A stretch of 17,557 bases of DNA, taken from NCBI GenBank assembly GCA_004151065.3, contig NWUY0300014077.1, positions 60,733-78,289 on the forward strand, given 5' to 3'. The notes under the pieces were generated by a model that ran no database searches, had not been told where the DNA came from, and saw only the letters and a list, made by a program, of their open reading frames with translations. Position numbers and translations under genes: made by a program. Positions 16,566 through 17,557 of this stretch are shown piece by piece. Source of the DNA: Larix sibirica (lineage: Eukaryota; Streptophyta; Pinopsida; Pinales; Pinaceae). The first letter of the stretch is position 1. Each line of letters starts with the position of its first letter.

Positions 16566-17557
16566 AGGATGATAGAGTCAAGAAAGGAAAGGATAAAATA
16601 AATTATTGGGACAAAATGGTTTCCAAGCTTAAAGGGAAGTTCCTCTCTAACGACTATGTGATTTCCTTGTTTAGGAAGTTACCGAAGTTTTGACAGAAAG
16701 AGATGATTGTGAAGGAATACACAGAAGAGTTCTACACACCATTGATTAGATTCCATCAAACCAATGAAGGTGAAGAAGTAGTCGCAAGATATGTGAACGG
16801 ATTGAAGTATGTCATACAGGATGAGTTGAGCCTGCTGAAGTTTAGAACTGTTGGTGAAGCCTACCAATTAACTCTGAAGGCAAAAGAAAAGCTTTTGAGA
16901 AGAACCGCATCGACCAAAGGAAGGATGACTGGTCAGGGTGCGAAGAATGTTTCCACGAAGTGAAAAAGTAGCGGAACAAGGAGAGAAGCCATCGAAGACA
17001 ACCGAAATGCGGAAGGGACATCGACCAGAGAGAAAGAACAAGGAAATCAACGAGATGGTCGAGAGACCCGCAGTCGGGGTGCGTTTGGTCGAAGTGGCCC
17101 AGCAGAGAGGAAAGGAGTTGATAGACCGACTATAATTTTTTATAAGTGTCGCAGAGTGGGACACAAAGCTTACAAATTCCTGAGAAATTTACAAGTGGCA
17201 GAGGAGTTGAAACCCAAACATCGACGAGATGACCAAGGCGACGAGAAGAAGGATTCGACATTCGACAGTGGCGAAGAGGGTAGAGGAAAATATCAAAACA
17301 TGATGACCAGGAGAATGTTGGATCAGAACGACCAGTGCAAAGAGAAGGAACCGACGCAATGTAAGGCCATATTCCGAACCAAAGTGTTGATCACCGACAG
17401 ATACTGCAAGAACATTGTCGATGGTGGCAGTAAAAAAAAATAGTATCAATGGAGGTCATCAACAAGTTGGGTTTGAGATGTCAACAACACCCAAATCCAT
17501 ACAAGATATCCTGGTTACAGAAAGGACATCATGTGAAGGTAACCAGACAGTGCATGA
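16566..17557 (+). pseudogene. Gag-protease of Ty3/gypsy element D (partial)
   Basis: Frame 2 reads from the gap: YWDKMVSKLKGKFLSNDYVI, VKEYTEEFYTPLIRFHQTNE, VARYVNGLKYVIQDELSLLK and LTLKAKEKLLRR, the C-terminal part of a retrotransposon gag domain. Two TGA stops (16691, 16961) interrupt it. A basic linker and one zinc knuckle follow (17138-17179, F-x2-C-x4-H-x4-F, so first and last Cys are Phe). Then comes an acidic spacer and the retropepsin start FRTKVLITD, IVDGG, with D-G-G at 17420-17428. An A9 run (17432-17440) shifts the frame; frame 1 continues VSMEVINKLGLRCQQHPNPY and SWLQKGHHVKVTRQC to the window edge. The gag N-terminus is lost at the NN gap. With two stops and one frameshift in about 1 kb it is far less decayed than elements A-C, and GC-richer. 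Confidence 0.9.

Overview
The window looks like intergenic, repeat-rich DNA from a plant nuclear genome, most likely a seed plant with a large genome; a gymnosperm is possible but unproven. Support comes from several decayed Ty3/gypsy LTR retrotransposons, relics of nuclear genes (an FSH-type serine hydrolase, splicing factor 1, a protein kinase), a microRNA169 hairpin, and long AT-rich stretches without genes. There is no complete host protein gene and no sign of bacterial organisation. Nearly every protein-like segment carries stops and frameshifts.

Layout. Bases 1-1546 (+) hold a coiled-coil, gag-like relic in one reading frame with 15 stops. Bases 1550-2530 have no gene but contain a degenerate 87-bp triplicate. 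Bases 2540-3360 (+) are the end of a Ty3/gypsy reverse transcriptase plus RNase H (element A). At 3361 an LTR begins (3361-3716, with TATA box, AATAAA and a weak primer-binding site), followed by the gag of element B (+, to about 5970, two CCHC knuckles). It meets element C tail to tail. C lies on the minus strand from about 9953 down to 5970: putative 5' LTR, an extra ORF upstream of gag, a gag with five CCHC knuckles, and a protease; its polymerase is missing.

Bases 10024-11589 (+) hold fragments of three unrelated host genes in one orientation: an FSH serine hydrolase fused in frame to a splicing factor 1 KH region, then a protein kinase fragment. This resembles a gene-capture product. Bases 11590-13430 are AT-rich and crowded with short, unrelated tandem duplications.

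The likeliest functional locus is a MIR169-type hairpin on the minus strand (about 13736-13899), with a mature-like 21-mer at 13867-13887 and a nearly perfect star strand. A degenerate 40-bp repeat array with TATATAAATG motifs lies just upstream of it. Bases 14310-16500 are mostly AT-rich or unassigned. After a 20-bp tandem repeat and an NN gap (16564-16565), a less decayed Ty3/gypsy gag-protease (element D, +) runs off the window end.

Family assignments rest on motif recognition by eye; no database search was possible. Genes do not work together as an operon here. The relationships are insertion, truncation and duplication.
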